A DNA stretch of 64,000 nt from Cupriavidus plantarum (GCF_905397285.1 NZ_CAJPUX010000001.1:1798001-1862000); one strand, 5' to 3'; numbered from the stretch's first letter, positions 1-10,614 are shown. Numbers and translations are program-made. The notes: generated by a model not told the origin, from the letters alone.

Positions 1-1664
1 TTGTCGGTCAGGTCGGTGGACTCGGTGGACTCGGTCAGCCCCCCGCGCAGGCATGCACCCCGCTCTACGACGTCGCGACCCTCCGCGCCATCGAGCAGGC
101 CGGCCTCAACAGCCTGCCACCGTTCACGCTGATGGCCCGCGCGGGGACGGCCGCGGCGGACTGGGTCGTGCGCCATGCCCCCGCGGGCAAGATCCTGTGC
201 GTCGCCGGCGCCGGCAATAATGGCGGCGATGCGCTCGTCGCCGCCACGCGCCTGCATCAATCTGGGCGCCGCGTGGAAGCCTGGCTGACCGGCGCCCCGG
301 ACCGCCTGCCCCCCGACGCCGCGCGCGCATGGGCCGAGGCCCGCGCGGCGGGCGTGCCCGTGCTGGCGATGCCGCAGGACGAAACAGCCGCGCTGCCGCC
401 ATGGCCCGCCGACTGCGAGGCCATCGTCGACGGCTTGCTCGGCATCGGCCTCAATCGCCCCGCGCAGGGACAGGCCGCCCGCTGGATCGGCCACATCAAC
501 GCGTCCGGCGTGCCCGTGTTCGCGCTCGACGTCCCGAGCGGTCTGTTCGCCGACACCGGCGCGGGACAACCGGCCGTGCGCGCGCAACGCACGCTCACGT
601 TCCTCGCCGCCAAGCCGGGCCTCCTCACGCTGGACGGCCGCGACTGCGCCGGCGAGATCGACATCGCCCCGCTTGGCCTGCCCTATCCGCCCGCCGACGC
701 AAGCGTCCCGGCCCCGCCGCCCGCGCAGTCATCGTCATCGGCCGCACTGACGCCGCAGCCAGCCACGCAGGCGCCCACGCGCCTACCCATCGCCATCGTC
801 AACCAGCCCGCCGCCTTCGCCGCCGCGCTTCCCAAACGCGATCACGCCGCCAACAAGGGCCACTTCGGCCAGCTCGCCGTCATCGGCGGCAACACGGGCA
901 TGACGGGCGCCCCGCTGCTCGGCGCACGGGCAGCGCTCTACCTCGGCGCGGGCCGCGTCCATATCGGGTACCTCGCCGACAACGCGCCATCGGCCGACTT
1001 GATGCACCCCGAGCTCATGCTCCACCCGCTCGACAACGTGAACACGGCGGCCATGACGGCCATCGTCATTGGCCCCGGCATGGGCACGAGCCCTCATAGC
1101 GCCGCCGCCCTCGCCACGTTGCTCGATGCCGCCATGAACGCGGACGAGAAGCCGGCGCTCGTATTGGACGCCGACGCCCTCAACGTGCTCGCCAGCGACA
1201 AGGCCCTGTCCCAGCGCCTCATCGCAAGCGGCCTCCCCACAGTCCTCACCCCTCACCCACTGGAAGCCGCCCGCCTGCTGGGCACAACCGTCGCCGACGT
1301 GCAGCGGGACCGTCTGCGCGCCGCAAGAGCGATGGCCGCGCAATGGCAAGCCGTCGTCGTGCTCAAGGGCTCCGGCACCCTCATCGCCACGCCCGACAAC
1401 ACGGCACCGCTCGCCATCAATCCCACCGGGAACGCCGCACTGGCCACCGCCGGCACCGGCGACGTGCTTGCCGGCATGACAGGCGCCTTCCTCGCGCAAG
1501 GCATGACGCCCCACGCCGCCGCGTGCGCCGCGGTATGGATCCATGGCCGCGCGGCGGATGCCTTCGTCGCCGGGGGCATGGGCCCGGCCGGCATGACCGC
1601 CAGCGAGTTGTACGCGCCCGCGCGCCAGATCCTCAACGCGCTCCTGCGCGGCGACCCCGCCTGA
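1..1664 (+). CDS. nnr: bifunctional NAD(P)H-hydrate epimerase / ADP-dependent dehydratase, 5' end outside window
   Basis: Repairs hydrated NAD(P)H. The N-terminal YjeF_N half epimerises R- and S-NAD(P)HX and the C-terminal ribokinase-like half dehydrates S-NAD(P)HX using ADP. The epimerase half is seen in the nucleotide-binding stretch AGAGNNGGDALVAA and the DVPSGL motif. The dehydratase half begins at GHFGQLAVIGG and carries VIGPGMG, LDADALN, LTPHP and the conserved NPTGNAALATAGTGDVLAG. An internal Met lies at 132, but the frame is open back to base 3. Upstream residues LYDVATLRAIEQAGLNSLPP look like the usual NnrE N-terminus, so the true start is outside the window. The earliest visible residues are Gly-rich (GGLGGLGQ) and may not be functional protein. 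A Pro/Ala/Ser linker (about residues 195-220 counted from 132) joins the halves. Confidence 0.93.
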   Translation, partial: VGQVGGLGGLGQPPAQACTPLYDVATLRAIEQAGLNSLPPFTLMARAGTAAADWVVRHAPAGKILCVAGAGNNGGDALVAATRLHQSGRRVEAWLTGAPDRLPPDAARAWAEARAAGVPVLAMPQDETAALPPWPADCEAIVDGLLGIGLNRPAQGQAARWIGHINASGVPVFALDVPSGLFADTGAGQPAVRAQRTLTFLAAKPGLLTLDGRDCAGEIDIAPLGLPYPPADASVPAPPPAQSSSSAALTPQPATQAPTRLPIAIVNQPAAFAAALPKRDHAANKGHFGQLAVIGGNTGMTGAPLLGARAALYLGAGRVHIGYLADNAPSADLMHPELMLHPLDNVNTAAMTAIVIGPGMGTSPHSAAALATLLDAAMNADEKPALVLDADALNVLASDKALSQRLIASGLPTVLTPHPLEAARLLGTTVADVQRDRLRAARAMAAQWQAVVVLKGSGTLIATPDNTAPLAINPTGNAALATAGTGDVLAGMTGAFLAQGMTPHAAACAAVWIHGRAADAFVAGGMGPAGMTASELYAPARQILNALLRGDPA

Positions 1665-1978
1665 CCGCACCTGACGCGCCACATTTGCGCGCCGACGCAC
1701 AGAGCACACCACGATTCCGTAACAGGATGTCACCATCCGTCGGACAACGTCCGATAGGGACGCTCCCGATTGCCTGCTATCGTTGCGGCACACCGTTAGT
1801 GCCGTGGGGAGCATGGAAGGCAATCCAAGGGAGACCTTACGCCACGCGGTGAACAGCGCCCGACATTGCACAGGATTTGCCCGCGAATTCGCTCAATTGC
1901 CGCCGTGCGCTGGCGATATACTTCCGCTGTCCGCGCCGCAGCACGGCACGGACGCCGACGACTTAATTTCGAGATTGC
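1665..1978. other. intergenic region nnr-pgi with nothing clear
   Basis: This 314-base gap contains no convincing gene. Small open frames have no recognisable protein and no ribosome binding site. A TATACT hexamer (1917-1922) resembles a -10 box for pgi, but the best upstream -35 (TTGCCG, 1897-1902) is only 14 bases away, so the promoter is not established. No terminator hairpin with a T-run was seen after nnr. Confidence 0.5.
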
Positions 1979-3624
<1,646 letters not shown>

Positions 3625-3649
<25 letters not shown>

Positions 3650-4323
3650 TCGCTCGCGACGCGGCCCGCCTCGATCGTCAGCATCCGGCCGCAGCGCGCG
3701 GCCACCGATCGGTCGTGGGTCACGAGCACGAGCGTGGAACCGGCATCGCGATTGAGTTCGAACATCAGCGCGATGACCGCCTCGCCCGTCGACGTATCGA
3801 GGCTGCCGGTGGGCTCATCGGCAAACAGGATGTCCGGCCGCGCCACGAAGGCGCGCGCCAGCGCCACGCGTTGCTGCTCGCCGCCGGACAGCGTGCGCGG
3901 ATAGTGCGACAGCCGCTTGCCCAGCCCCACACGCTCGAGCATCTCCACCGCGCGCTCGCGCACGCGGTCCGTCTCGCCGCGCAACTCCAGCGGCAGCATC
4001 ACGTTCTCCAGCGCGGTCAGATGCCCGACGAGCTGGAACGACTGAAATACGAATCCCACATGACGGCCGCGCAGCGCGGCACGCTGGTCCTCGTTGAGCG
4101 CGAACAAGTCCTGACCATGCAGCTTGACCGCGCCGGTGCTCGGCAGATCGAGCCCGGCCAGCAGGCCCAGCAGCGTCGATTTGCCCGATCCCGAAGCGCC
4201 GACGATGGCCAGCGTCTCGCCCGGCGTGACGGAAAACGAGACGTCGTGCAAAATCGTCAGCGAACCCGTCGCGTCAGCTACGGTCTTTCCTAGTGACTCG
4301 ACAGCGAGAATGGAAGAAGACAT
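3625..4323 (-). CDS. ABC transporter ATP-binding protein, LolD/MacB/YbbA type
   Basis: Predicted cytoplasmic ATPase of about 232 residues, of the class that powers MacB-, LolCDE- or YbbP-like membrane proteins. It has Walker [10 protein letters not shown], a Q-loop in FVFQSFQLV, the signature [14 protein letters not shown], Walker [13 protein letters not shown] and the H-loop THD. In E. coli a close relative, ybbA, lies divergent from tesA together with permease ybbP. Here tesA is present but no permease gene is next to it. The chosen ATG (CAT at 4321-4323) overlaps the tesA ATG within the tetramer CATG. The open frame continues upstream through low-complexity residues antisense to tesA, which I regard as non-coding. 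An ATG at 4347 is an alternative start. The 3' end overlaps pgi by 25 bases. Confidence 0.88.
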
Positions 4324-5110
4324 GGGCAAGAAATCCGGGAGCAGCATTGATCGGTGTACCACTTCGAGCGGAAGCCGGGGCGGAAGTTCGTACGGCAACG
4401 CCGTGAAGGTAGCATGCGGCATCGCCATTGGCGTGGCCATCGGCATCGGCGCGGCATGGCTATCGCTGACGCCCGCCACGGCAGCCACGCCGGCCACCGC
4501 CGCGACATCCGCGACGCCAGCCGCCACGCCAGCCACCACGCCAGCCACGGCGGGCCCCGCGGTGCTCGTCCTCGGCGACAGCCTCTCCGCCGAATACGGC
4601 CTCACGCGCGACACCGGCTGGGTCAAGCTGCTGCAAGACCGCCTGCGCGCGGAGCGGTTCGATTATAGCGTCGTGAACGCGAGCATCAGCGGCGAGACCA
4701 CCGTGGGCGGCAAGACGCGCCTGCCGGACCTGATCAAGCGCCACAAGCCGGCGGTGGTGATCGTGGAACTGGGTGCGAACGATGCGCTGCGCGGGCTCTC
4801 GCTGCAAAGCACGGAGGCCAACCTGCGCGACATCCTCGGCAACGCGCAAAAGTCCGGCGCGCGCGTGGTGCTGGTCGGCATGCGGATTCCGCCGAACTAC
4901 GGGCAGGACTACACCGAGAAATTCTTCGGCCTCTATGCAAAGCTCGCGCAGGAATATCGCGCCGCACTGGTGCCGTTCTTCCTGGACAAGGTGATCACGC
5001 ACCCGGACTGGTTTCAGGACGACCGCATCCATCCGAATGCGGCCGCGCAGCCGACCCTGCTGGACAACGTGTGGCCGCAGCTGAAACCGCTGCTGAAGAG
5101 CAGCCGATAA
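4322..5110 (+). CDS. tesA: SGNH-family arylesterase / lysophospholipase L1 (TesA-like)
   Basis: Predicted exported GDSL hydrolase acting on thioesters, arylesters or lysophospholipids. It has block I GDSLS (nucleophile Ser87), block III GAND (Asn153) and block V DDRIHPN (Asp234, His237). Residues 25-48 are hydrophobic and serve as signal or anchor. They are followed by about 30 residues made almost only of Ala, Thr and Pro (48-79), so the catalytic domain probably sits on a flexible tether, which E. coli TesA lacks. The ATG at 4322 is preceded by GGAAGAAG; an in-frame ATG at 4310 is also possible. It is divergent from the ABC ATPase and ends at a strong terminator. Confidence 0.92.
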   Translation: MGKKSGSSIDRCTTSSGSRGGSSYGNAVKVACGIAIGVAIGIGAAWLSLTPATAATPATAATSATPAATPATTPATAGPAVLVLGDSLSAEYGLTRDTGWVKLLQDRLRAERFDYSVVNASISGETTVGGKTRLPDLIKRHKPAVVIVELGANDALRGLSLQSTEANLRDILGNAQKSGARVVLVGMRIPPNYGQDYTEKFFGLYAKLAQEYRAALVPFFLDKVITHPDWFQDDRIHPNAAAQPTLLDNVWPQLKPLLKSSR

Positions 5111-5142
5111 AAAAACGGCAGGCGTTGCGCCTGCCGTTTTTT
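5111..5142. terminator. bidirectional intrinsic terminator between tesA and ppiD
   Basis: A perfect 14-bp stem (5111-5124 with 5128-5141) has a TTG loop, with A-run and T-run flanks in both directions. It lies just after the tesA stop and 20 bases beyond the ppiD stop, so it can end both convergent transcripts. Confidence 0.93.
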
Positions 5143-5163
5143 GACTTCCCTTGACTCGGGCTC

Positions 5164-7098
5164 TTATTGCGCGTCGCTGGTATCGGACGCTGCGGCAATC
5201 GGCCGCAGGATCTTCACCTTCGACTCCGCCTTCAGGCTCTCGTAGTAGGCGTTCAGATCCGCCTGACCTACCAGCTGCGCCAGTTGCTGGGCCTCGGCCT
5301 GACGTTGCTCGGGTTTCGGCTGCGTCGGCGTGCTGACCTTGTTGATGCGATAGATGGCGTAGCCATCGTTGCCCAGATCCACGCCCACGAACGCCGGCAG
5401 CTTCAGCGCATCCGCGCGCATGATGGCCTCGGCGGCCTTCGGCGGGATGTTGTCGCCACGCGTGCGGGACACGGTCACCGATGCGCCGAAGCCCGCCGTC
5501 GCCGGATCCTTCTTCAGCGCCTCGAGCTTCGCCTCGCCATCCTTGCGCGCGAGTTCGGCGGCCTGCTGCGCGATGTACGCGGCACGCACCTGCGCTTCCA
5601 CTTCCTCGAACTTGCGCACCGACGACGGACGGTAGTCCACGACACGCGCCGACACCAGCGTGGTCGGGCCCACCTGCACGGCCTCGATATTGCGCTTGTT
5701 CTTCAGCGAATCGTCGCTGAACAGGGCCTTCAGCACCTTCTCGTTGTTGAGGGGGTTCTGCGCGCCGAGCTTCGGGTTCGGCTGACGCGTCACGTCGTCC
5801 GCGGTCTGGATCTGCAGATGGAACTTGTCCGCGGCCGGCTTCAGGCTTTCCGCCTGCTCATACACAAGGTTGCCGAACGCATCGGCCTGCTCCTGATAGG
5901 CCTTGGCCGCGAGCTGCTTGCGGAGTTCGGTCTCGAGTTCCGCCTTCACGGCTTCCAGCGGCTGTACGGCGGCGGGCTTCACTTCGTCGAGCTTGATGAT
6001 GTGATAACCGTAATCGGTTTCCACCACATCGCTGATCTGGCCCGGCTTCAACGCGTACATCGCGTCCTCGAACGGCTTGACCAGCGCGCCGCGGCCCATG
6101 AAGCCGAGATCGCCGCCCTTCTCCGCCGAACCCGGATCCTGCGATTCCTTCTTCGCCACGGCGGCGAACGTTTCCGGATGCTTGCGCAGTTCGTCGAGCA
6201 GCTTCTGCGCGCGCGCCTTGGCGGCGGCACGGTCGGCGGCCGGCGCGTCCTTCGGCGACGAGATGAGGATATGGCTCGCGCGGCGCTGTTCTTCCGTCTT
6301 GAAGCGCTGGACGTTGCTGTCGTAGTAAGACTTCAACTGTTCCGGCGTCACCGTCTGCGACGCAGCCAGCGCGTCGCCGGACAGCACGACGTATTCGACC
6401 TTGGCCTGCTCGGGAATCGCATAGGCGGACGTGTGCGCGTCGTAGTACGCCTTCAGTGCCGCCGCATCGGGCGTCACCTTCGCGGTGAAGTCGGCGGGCT
6501 TGATCACGAGCGCCTGGACGTCACGCTCCTGATCGCGCACGGCGAGCAGGCGGTCCAGCAGCGACTTCGGCATAAAGCCCGTGGTTGCCACGGCGGCGCT
6601 CAGCTGTTGCGTGGCGAGGTCGAAGCGCATGCGCGCGTCGAGCTGCTCCGGCGTCATGCCTTGCGCGGCCAGCAGCTGCACGTAGGCCTTCTCGTCGAAC
6701 TTGCCATCGGCGGTCTTCAGCTGCGCGATCGCGGGAATGCTCTGAATCGCGGCGGCCACTTCGGCATCGGACACGGTCAGGTGCTCGCGCTCGACGGCGG
6801 CGGAGACCACGCGCTGTTGAATCAGCTGATCCAGCACGGCCTGGCGCGCGGCGGCGCCTTCGAACTGACGCGGGTCGTAGTTTGCGCCCAGGATCTGACG
6901 CATGCGCTCGGTCTGGTCGCGGACGACGTTGTCCACTTCCTGAACCGAGATGGCGCGGCCATCGACCTTCGCGACGTCATGCGAACTGTCCATGAAGCGC
7001 GAATAGCTTTCGACGCCGAAGAACACGAACGACGGAAAGACGAGCACCAGCAGCAGCAGAAGCATCAGGCGCCGGTTGTTGCGTACGAAATCAAGCAT
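5164..7098 (-). CDS. ppiD: PpiD-like periplasmic chaperone / parvulin-type peptidyl-prolyl isomerase
   Basis: Membrane-anchored folding factor near the Sec translocon that assists newly exported proteins. The 644-residue length matches the family. A single transmembrane segment spans about residues 10-29 ([19 protein letters not shown]). A SurA_N-like helical chaperone region follows (about 35-200), then a parvulin domain at about 272-371 ([36 protein letters not shown]) and a helical C-terminal part. It lies downstream of lon and tRNA genes, as in related beta-proteobacteria, but is separated from them by three hairpin terminators and is probably transcribed on its own. Whether its parvulin domain is active cannot be judged from the sequence. 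Confidence 0.94.
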   Translation of the reverse strand: MLDFVRNNRRLMLLLLLVLVFPSFVFFGVESYSRFMDSSHDVAKVDGRAISVQEVDNVVRDQTERMRQILGANYDPRQFEGAAARQAVLDQLIQQRVVSAAVEREHLTVSDAEVAAAIQSIPAIAQLKTADGKFDEKAYVQLLAAQGMTPEQLDARMRFDLATQQLSAAVATTGFMPKSLLDRLLAVRDQERDVQALVIKPADFTAKVTPDAAALKAYYDAHTSAYAIPEQAKVEYVVLSGDALAASQTVTPEQLKSYYDSNVQRFKTEEQRRASHILISSPKDAPAADRAAAKARAQKLLDELRKHPETFAAVAKKESQDPGSAEKGGDLGFMGRGALVKPFEDAMYALKPGQISDVVETDYGYHIIKLDEVKPAAVQPLEAVKAELETELRKQLAAKAYQEQADAFGNLVYEQAESLKPAADKFHLQIQTADDVTRQPNPKLGAQNPLNNEKVLKALFSDDSLKNKRNIEAVQVGPTTLVSARVVDYRPSSVRKFEEVEAQVRAAYIAQQAAELARKDGEAKLEALKKDPATAGFGASVTVSRTRGDNIPPKAAEAIMRADALKLPAFVGVDLGNDGYAIYRINKVSTPTQPKPEQRQAEAQQLAQLVGQADLNAYYESLKAESKVKILRPIAAASDTSDAQ

Positions 7099-7183
7099 GC
7101 TGATTCGGGTAAAGGGTTGGCACGAAGGTCAAACTTCGCGATTCTATCAGGAGCGGCACCCGATACCCGTCAGTTTCGGAGGA

Positions 7184-7332
7184 CCAATAAAAAACGCCCG
7201 CATACGCGGGCGTTTTTCATAAGCTGGCGGAGTGGACGGGACTCGCCTACATCCCGCAGGCCGCTGCCGCGCTTGCAAGCGCGGCCCTTCGAGTCCCGCC
7301 GTGAGCCGCGCAGGCGGCTCATTCCACTCCGC
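7184..7332. repeat. tandem 149-bp tRNA-Asp-tail-derived unit, copy 1
   Basis: Copy 1 of a 149-bp direct repeat. It differs from copy 2 at three positions. In order it holds a bidirectional terminator hairpin (7189-7218), a 21-base copy of the tRNA-Asp 3' end (7225-7245), a perfect 20-bp palindrome GCCGCGCTTGCAAGCGCGGC (7266-7285), the reversed tail piece CGAGTCCCG (7290-7298), a GAGCCGC/GCGGCTC hairpin (7303-7320), and reversed acceptor TCCACTCCGCC (7323-7333). The outer arms GGCGGAGTGGA (7226-7236) and TCCACTCCGCC are inverted repeats, so 7226-7333 could form one long cruciform. Confidence 0.9.
7189..7218. terminator. terminator hairpin, repeat copy 1
   Basis: CGCCCGC (7195-7201) pairs with GCGGGCG (7206-7212) around ATAC, flanked by A6 and T5. 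It could stop leftward tRNA transcripts before ppiD. Confidence 0.75.
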
Positions 7333-7481
7333 CCAATAAAAAACGCCCGCATGCGCGGGCGTTTTTTATAAGCTGGCGGAGTGGACGGGACTCGCCTACA
7401 TCCCGCAGGCCGCTGCCGCGCTTGCAAGCGCGGCCCTTCGAGTCCCGCCGTGAGCCGCGCAGGCGGCTCACTCCACTCCGC
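7333..7481. repeat. tandem 149-bp tRNA-Asp-tail-derived unit, copy 2
   Basis: Second copy, immediately after the first with a period of exactly 149. The start of a third copy (7482-7543) contains the terminator and then runs into the genuine tRNA-Asp, matching for 62 bases before diverging inside the T-arm. The 21-base tRNA tail therefore occurs at 7225-7245, 7374-7394 and, in the real gene, 7523-7543. Confidence 0.9.
7338..7367. terminator. terminator hairpin, repeat copy 2
   Basis: The same hairpin 149 bases further on, with loop ATGC and T6. It is the second of three serial terminators behind tRNA-Asp. Confidence 0.75.
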
Positions 7482-7486
7482 CCAAT

Positions 7487-7516
7487 AAAAAACGCCCGCA
7501 TGCGCGGGCGTTTTTT
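7487..7516. terminator. terminator of the tRNA-Val/tRNA-Asp transcript
   Basis: A 7-bp GC stem flanked by A6 and T6 lies 6 bases beyond the tRNA-Asp CCA end on the minus strand. It is probably the original terminator from which the two further copies arose. Confidence 0.88.
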
Positions 7517-7522
7517 ATAAGC

Positions 7523-7599
7523 TGGCGGAGTGGACGGGACTCGAACCCGCGACCCCCGGCGTGACAGGCCGGTATTCTAACCGACTGAACTACCACTCC
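7523..7599 (-). tRNA. tRNA-Asp (anticodon GTC), CCA encoded
   Basis: The minus-strand 77-mer folds as a canonical tRNA. The acceptor GGAGTGG pairs with CCACTCC, the D-arm contains AGTCGGTTAGA, the anticodon loop CTGTCAC gives GTC, and the T-arm contains GGTTCGAGTCC. The terminal CCA is encoded (TGG at 7523-7525). Confidence 0.97.
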
Positions 7600-7628
7600 T
7601 GTGTCGGCGCCAGTGCAACGCGATGCGG

Positions 7629-7704
7629 TGGTGGGTGCTGAGGGGTTCGAACCCCCGACCTACGCCTTGTAAGGGCGCCGCTCTACCAACTGAGCTAAGC
7701 ACCC
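7629..7704 (-). tRNA. tRNA-Val (anticodon TAC), CCA encoded
   Basis: The minus-strand 76-mer has acceptor GGGTGCT, D-loop TTAGCTCAGTTGGTAGAGC, anticodon loop CTTACAA giving TAC, T-loop GGTTCGAACCC and an encoded CCA. It lies 29 bases upstream of tRNA-Asp, so both are probably one transcript. Confidence 0.97.
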
Positions 7705-7787
7705 GCATGCGTGACACTAGTCAATCTCGCTTCGCACGGCTCGGCAGGTACTGCTTCGGTTGCCGCTGTTTGCGTTGCGAGGCCGCG

Positions 7788-7817
7788 ATTGTAATCCAGG
7801 TGTTCGCGATTTGCCAA
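7788..7817 (-). promoter_or_regulatory. sigma-70 promoter of the tRNA-Val/tRNA-Asp operon
   Basis: On the minus strand TTGGCA (7812-7817) and TACAAT (7788-7793) are separated by 18 bases, each one mismatch from consensus. The predicted transcription start is near 7781, leaving a leader of about 75 bases before tRNA-Val. Confidence 0.62.
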
Positions 7818-7851
7818 GCGCTGCGCACAGGAAATTCGCAATAAAGCGCGC

Positions 7852-7883
7852 ATAAAAAAACGCCACGGTTTCCCGTGGCGTTT
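7852..7883 (-). terminator. lon terminator
   Basis: AAACGCCACGG (7858-7868) pairs with CCGTGGCGTTT (7873-7883) around TTTC. In the lon direction it is followed by a run of seven T, 22 bases after the lon stop. Confidence 0.88.
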
Positions 7884-7905
7884 CTCGTCGGCGATAAACG
7901 CGCGA

Positions 7906-10320
7906 TCAGTGATGCGTCATCTCGACCGTGGACTTGGACTTGTCCGCCACATCGGCAGGCTTCGCCACTTCCTCGGGCAGCGGCTCGGGCTTGCGCTCGA
8001 GCGCGAGCTCCAGCACCTTGTCGATCCACCGCACCGGCACGATCTCGATCGCGTTCTTCACGTTGTCAGGAATCTCGGCGAGGTCCTTGACGTTCTCTTC
8101 GGGAATCAGCACCAGCTTGATGCCGCCACGATGGGCCGCCAGCAGCTTCTCCTTGAGACCGCCAATCGGCAGCACCTCACCACGCAGCGTGATCTCGCCG
8201 GTCATCGCGACATCGGCACGCACCGGAATCCCGGTCAGCACCGACACCAGCGCCGTCGTCATCGCGCCGCCCGCGGACGGACCGTCCTTCGGCGTCGCGC
8301 CTTCCGGCACGTGGATGTGGATGTCGCGCTTCTCGAACATCTCGTCCGTGATCCCCAGACGACGTGCCCGCGAGCGAACCACCGAACGCGCAGCCTCGAC
8401 CGACTCCTTCATCACGTCACCAAGCGAACCCGTACGCGTGATGTTGCCCTTGCCCGGCATGATCGCGGCTTCGATGGTCAGCAGATCGCCGCCCACTTCC
8501 GTCCACGCCAGACCGGTCACCTGGCCCACCTGGTTCTCCTTGCCCGCAAGACCGAAGTCGTACTTGCGCACGCCGAGGAATTTGTCGAGGTTCTCGGAAT
8601 CCACCTTCACCGAGCCCGACTCCTTCTTCAGCAGCAGCAGCTTGACCACCTTGCGCGCGATCTTGGAGACCTCGCGTTCCAGCGACCGCACACCGGCTTC
8701 CCGCGTGTAGTAGCGGATGATGTCGCGAATCGCCGCGTCGGTCACCTCGATCTCGCCTGCCTTCAGACCGTTGTTCTTGATCTGCTTGGGCAGCAGGTAA
8801 CGCTCGGCGATGTTGACCTTCTCGTCCTCGGTGTAACCCGAGAGGCGAATCACTTCCATCCGGTCCAGCAGCGGCGGCGGAATGTTCAGCGAGTTCGACG
8901 TCGCCACGAACATCACGTCCGACAGATCGAAGTCGACCTCGATGTAGTGATCCTGGAACGTATGGTTCTGTTCCGGGTCCAGCACCTCGAGCAGCGCCGA
9001 CGACGGGTCGCCACGGAAGTCCATGCCCATCTTGTCGATTTCGTCGAGCAGGAACAGCGGGTTCCGCACGCCAACCTTCGACAGGCTTTGCAGGATCTTG
9101 CCCGGCATGGAGCCGATATAGGTCCTGCGGTGGCCGCGGATCTCGGCCTCGTCCCGCACGCCGCCCAGTGCCATGCGCACGAACTTGCGGTTCGTCGCGC
9201 GCGCCACCGACTGGCCGAGCGAGGTCTTACCCACGCCGGGAGGACCAACCAGGCACAGGATCGGCGCCTTCACCTTGTCCACGCGCTGTTGCACCGCGAG
9301 GTACTCGAGAATGCGTTCCTTCACCTTCTCGAGGCCGTAGTGGTCTTCATCCAGCACGCGCTCGGCGTTCGCGAGGTCGTTGTTGACCTTGCTCTTCTTG
9401 CGCCACGGCAGATTGACCAGCGTGTCGATGTAGTTGCGCACGACGGTCGCTTCCGCGGACATCGGCGACATCAGCTTGAGCTTCTTGAACTCGGCGTCGG
9501 CCTTCTTCTTGGCCTCCTTGGGCATGCGGGCGGCCTTGATGCGCTTGTCGAGTTCCTCGAGGTCCGCGCCTTCTTCGCCTTCGCCCAGTTCCTTCTGGAT
9601 GGCCTTGACCTGCTCGTTCAGGTAGTACTCGCGCTGGGACTTCTCCATCTGGCGCTTGACGCGGCCACGGATGCGCTTTTCCACCTGCAGGATGTCGATC
9701 TCGCCTTCCAGCTGCGACAGCAGGCTCTCGAGACGCTCGGTCACATTGACCATCTCGAGGATCTTCTGCTTCTGCTCGAGCTTGATCGGCAGATGCGCGG
9801 CGATCGTGTCGGCCAGGCGGCCGGCTTCGTCGATGCCCGACAGCGACGTCAGGATCTCGGGCGGGATCTTCTTGTTGAGTTTCACGTACTGGTCGAACTG
9901 CGACACGATCGCGCGGCGCAGGGCCTCGGTTTCGGCGCTTTCGACCGGTGCGGGCGGCACGGGCACGGCTTCGCACATGAAGTGCGAGTCGTCCTCGCTC
10001 ACTTCGGTGATGTTCGCACGCTGGGTACCTTCGACGAGCACCTTCACGGTACCGTCGGGCAGCTTCAGCATTTGCAGGATATTGGCGATGCAGCCGACCT
10101 CGTACAGGTCATCGGCCGTCGGCTCGTCTTTCGCCGCCGTCTTCTGGGCCACGAGCATGATGCTCTTGCCCGACTCCATCGCAGTCTCAAGCGCCTTGAT
10201 GGACTTCGGGCGACCCACGAACAGCGGGATCACCATGTGCGGAAACACCACCACGTCGCGCAGCGGCAACAGTGGGAGGCGAATCGGCTCAGCCGGGAGG
10301 AGTTGTGTTCCGGACATCAT
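7906..10320 (-). CDS. lon: ATP-dependent protease La
   Basis: Cytosolic AAA+ serine protease that degrades misfolded and regulatory proteins. Length is 804 residues. The N-terminal substrate-binding LAN domain opens with [23 protein letters not shown]. The ATPase module has Walker A GPPGVGKT (about 355-362) and Walker [10 protein letters not shown]. The protease domain has the Ser-Lys dyad: Ser682 in DGPSAGG and Lys725 in [12 protein letters not shown]. The chosen ATG is the first of two adjacent Met codons and is preceded by GGGGA. It follows clpX but has its own promoter region with a heat-shock-type candidate (10347-10374). The C-terminus after about residue 775 is a charged, variable tail. 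Confidence 0.98.
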   Translation of the reverse strand: MMSGTQLLPAEPIRLPLLPLRDVVVFPHMVIPLFVGRPKSIKALETAMESGKSIMLVAQKTAAKDEPTADDLYEVGCIANILQMLKLPDGTVKVLVEGTQRANITEVSEDDSHFMCEAVPVPPAPVESAETEALRRAIVSQFDQYVKLNKKIPPEILTSLSGIDEAGRLADTIAAHLPIKLEQKQKILEMVNVTERLESLLSQLEGEIDILQVEKRIRGRVKRQMEKSQREYYLNEQVKAIQKELGEGEEGADLEELDKRIKAARMPKEAKKKADAEFKKLKLMSPMSAEATVVRNYIDTLVNLPWRKKSKVNNDLANAERVLDEDHYGLEKVKERILEYLAVQQRVDKVKAPILCLVGPPGVGKTSLGQSVARATNRKFVRMALGGVRDEAEIRGHRRTYIGSMPGKILQSLSKVGVRNPLFLLDEIDKMGMDFRGDPSSALLEVLDPEQNHTFQDHYIEVDFDLSDVMFVATSNSLNIPPPLLDRMEVIRLSGYTEDEKVNIAERYLLPKQIKNNGLKAGEIEVTDAAIRDIIRYYTREAGVRSLEREVSKIARKVVKLLLLKKESGSVKVDSENLDKFLGVRKYDFGLAGKENQVGQVTGLAWTEVGGDLLTIEAAIMPGKGNITRTGSLGDVMKESVEAARSVVRSRARRLGITDEMFEKRDIHIHVPEGATPKDGPSAGGAMTTALVSVLTGIPVRADVAMTGEITLRGEVLPIGGLKEKLLAAHRGGIKLVLIPEENVKDLAEIPDNVKNAIEIVPVRWIDKVLELALERKPEPLPEEVAKPADVADKSKSTVEMTHH

Positions 10321-10346
10321 TTTCCCCAGTCAGTCATTTAAGGCGT

Positions 10347-10374
10347 AAATAGGGCCGCGGGAATCGATTACAAG
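10347..10374 (-). promoter_or_regulatory. candidate RpoH (sigma-32) promoter of lon
   Basis: On the minus strand CTTGTAA (10368-10374) is followed after 13 bases by CCCTATTT (10347-10354). This resembles the heat-shock pattern CTTGAAA-N11-16-CCCCATNT. The start would fall about 20 bases before the lon ATG. Confidence 0.55.
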
Positions 10375-10520
10375 ACAGCTATCACCGATTTCGGTGTAGG
10401 ACGCAGACATACCTCGAAACATGCAGAAAAACGCACCTTTTCGGTATGCCTCACCCTGCACTTGCGACCCGCTCTTGAACAGCATACCCGCGTTTGCTCC
10501 CGTTCGTCGTTTGAAATGAA

Positions 10521-10553
10521 GAAAAAAAGCCGCTCGCTTCCAAGCGAACGGCT
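10521..10553 (-). terminator. clpX terminator
   Basis: AGCCG-TCGCTT (10528-10539, one mismatch in the stem) pairs with AAGCGA-CGGCT (10542-10553). It is followed on the minus strand by seven T. It lies about 60 bases after the clpX stop and separates clpX from lon. Confidence 0.78.
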
Positions 10554-10614
10554 CCTTGAATTTATCGCCAGTCTGGCATCGACCACTCGGGCGTCATGCG
10601 CATGCGTCGCGCCC

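Noticed and set aside
132..134. ATG at 132 as start of the NAD(P)HX repair enzyme
   Set aside because: Conserved NnrE residues lie upstream in the same frame, which is open to the window edge.
1897..1922. pgi promoter from TTGCCG and TATACT
   Set aside because: The spacing is only 14 bases, too short for a normal sigma-70 promoter.
5167..7371. Long open frame on the plus strand opposite ppiD
   Set aside because: It is antisense to a clear PpiD gene. High GC leaves few stops, and the protein is Arg/Leu-rich without any domain.
7170..7501. Short open frames inside the 149-bp repeats
   Set aside because: They repeat because the DNA repeats, end in terminator hairpins and have no start context.
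7184..7543. CRISPR-like or rRNA/tRNA pseudogene array
   Set aside because: There are no short repeats with variable spacers. Only the 21-base tail of the tRNA is repeated, with no anticodon or D-arm, so no extra tRNA gene is present.
7909..10341. 810-codon open frame opposite lon
   Set aside because: Mirror frame of a highly conserved coding sequence; Arg/His-rich composition and no recognisable motif.
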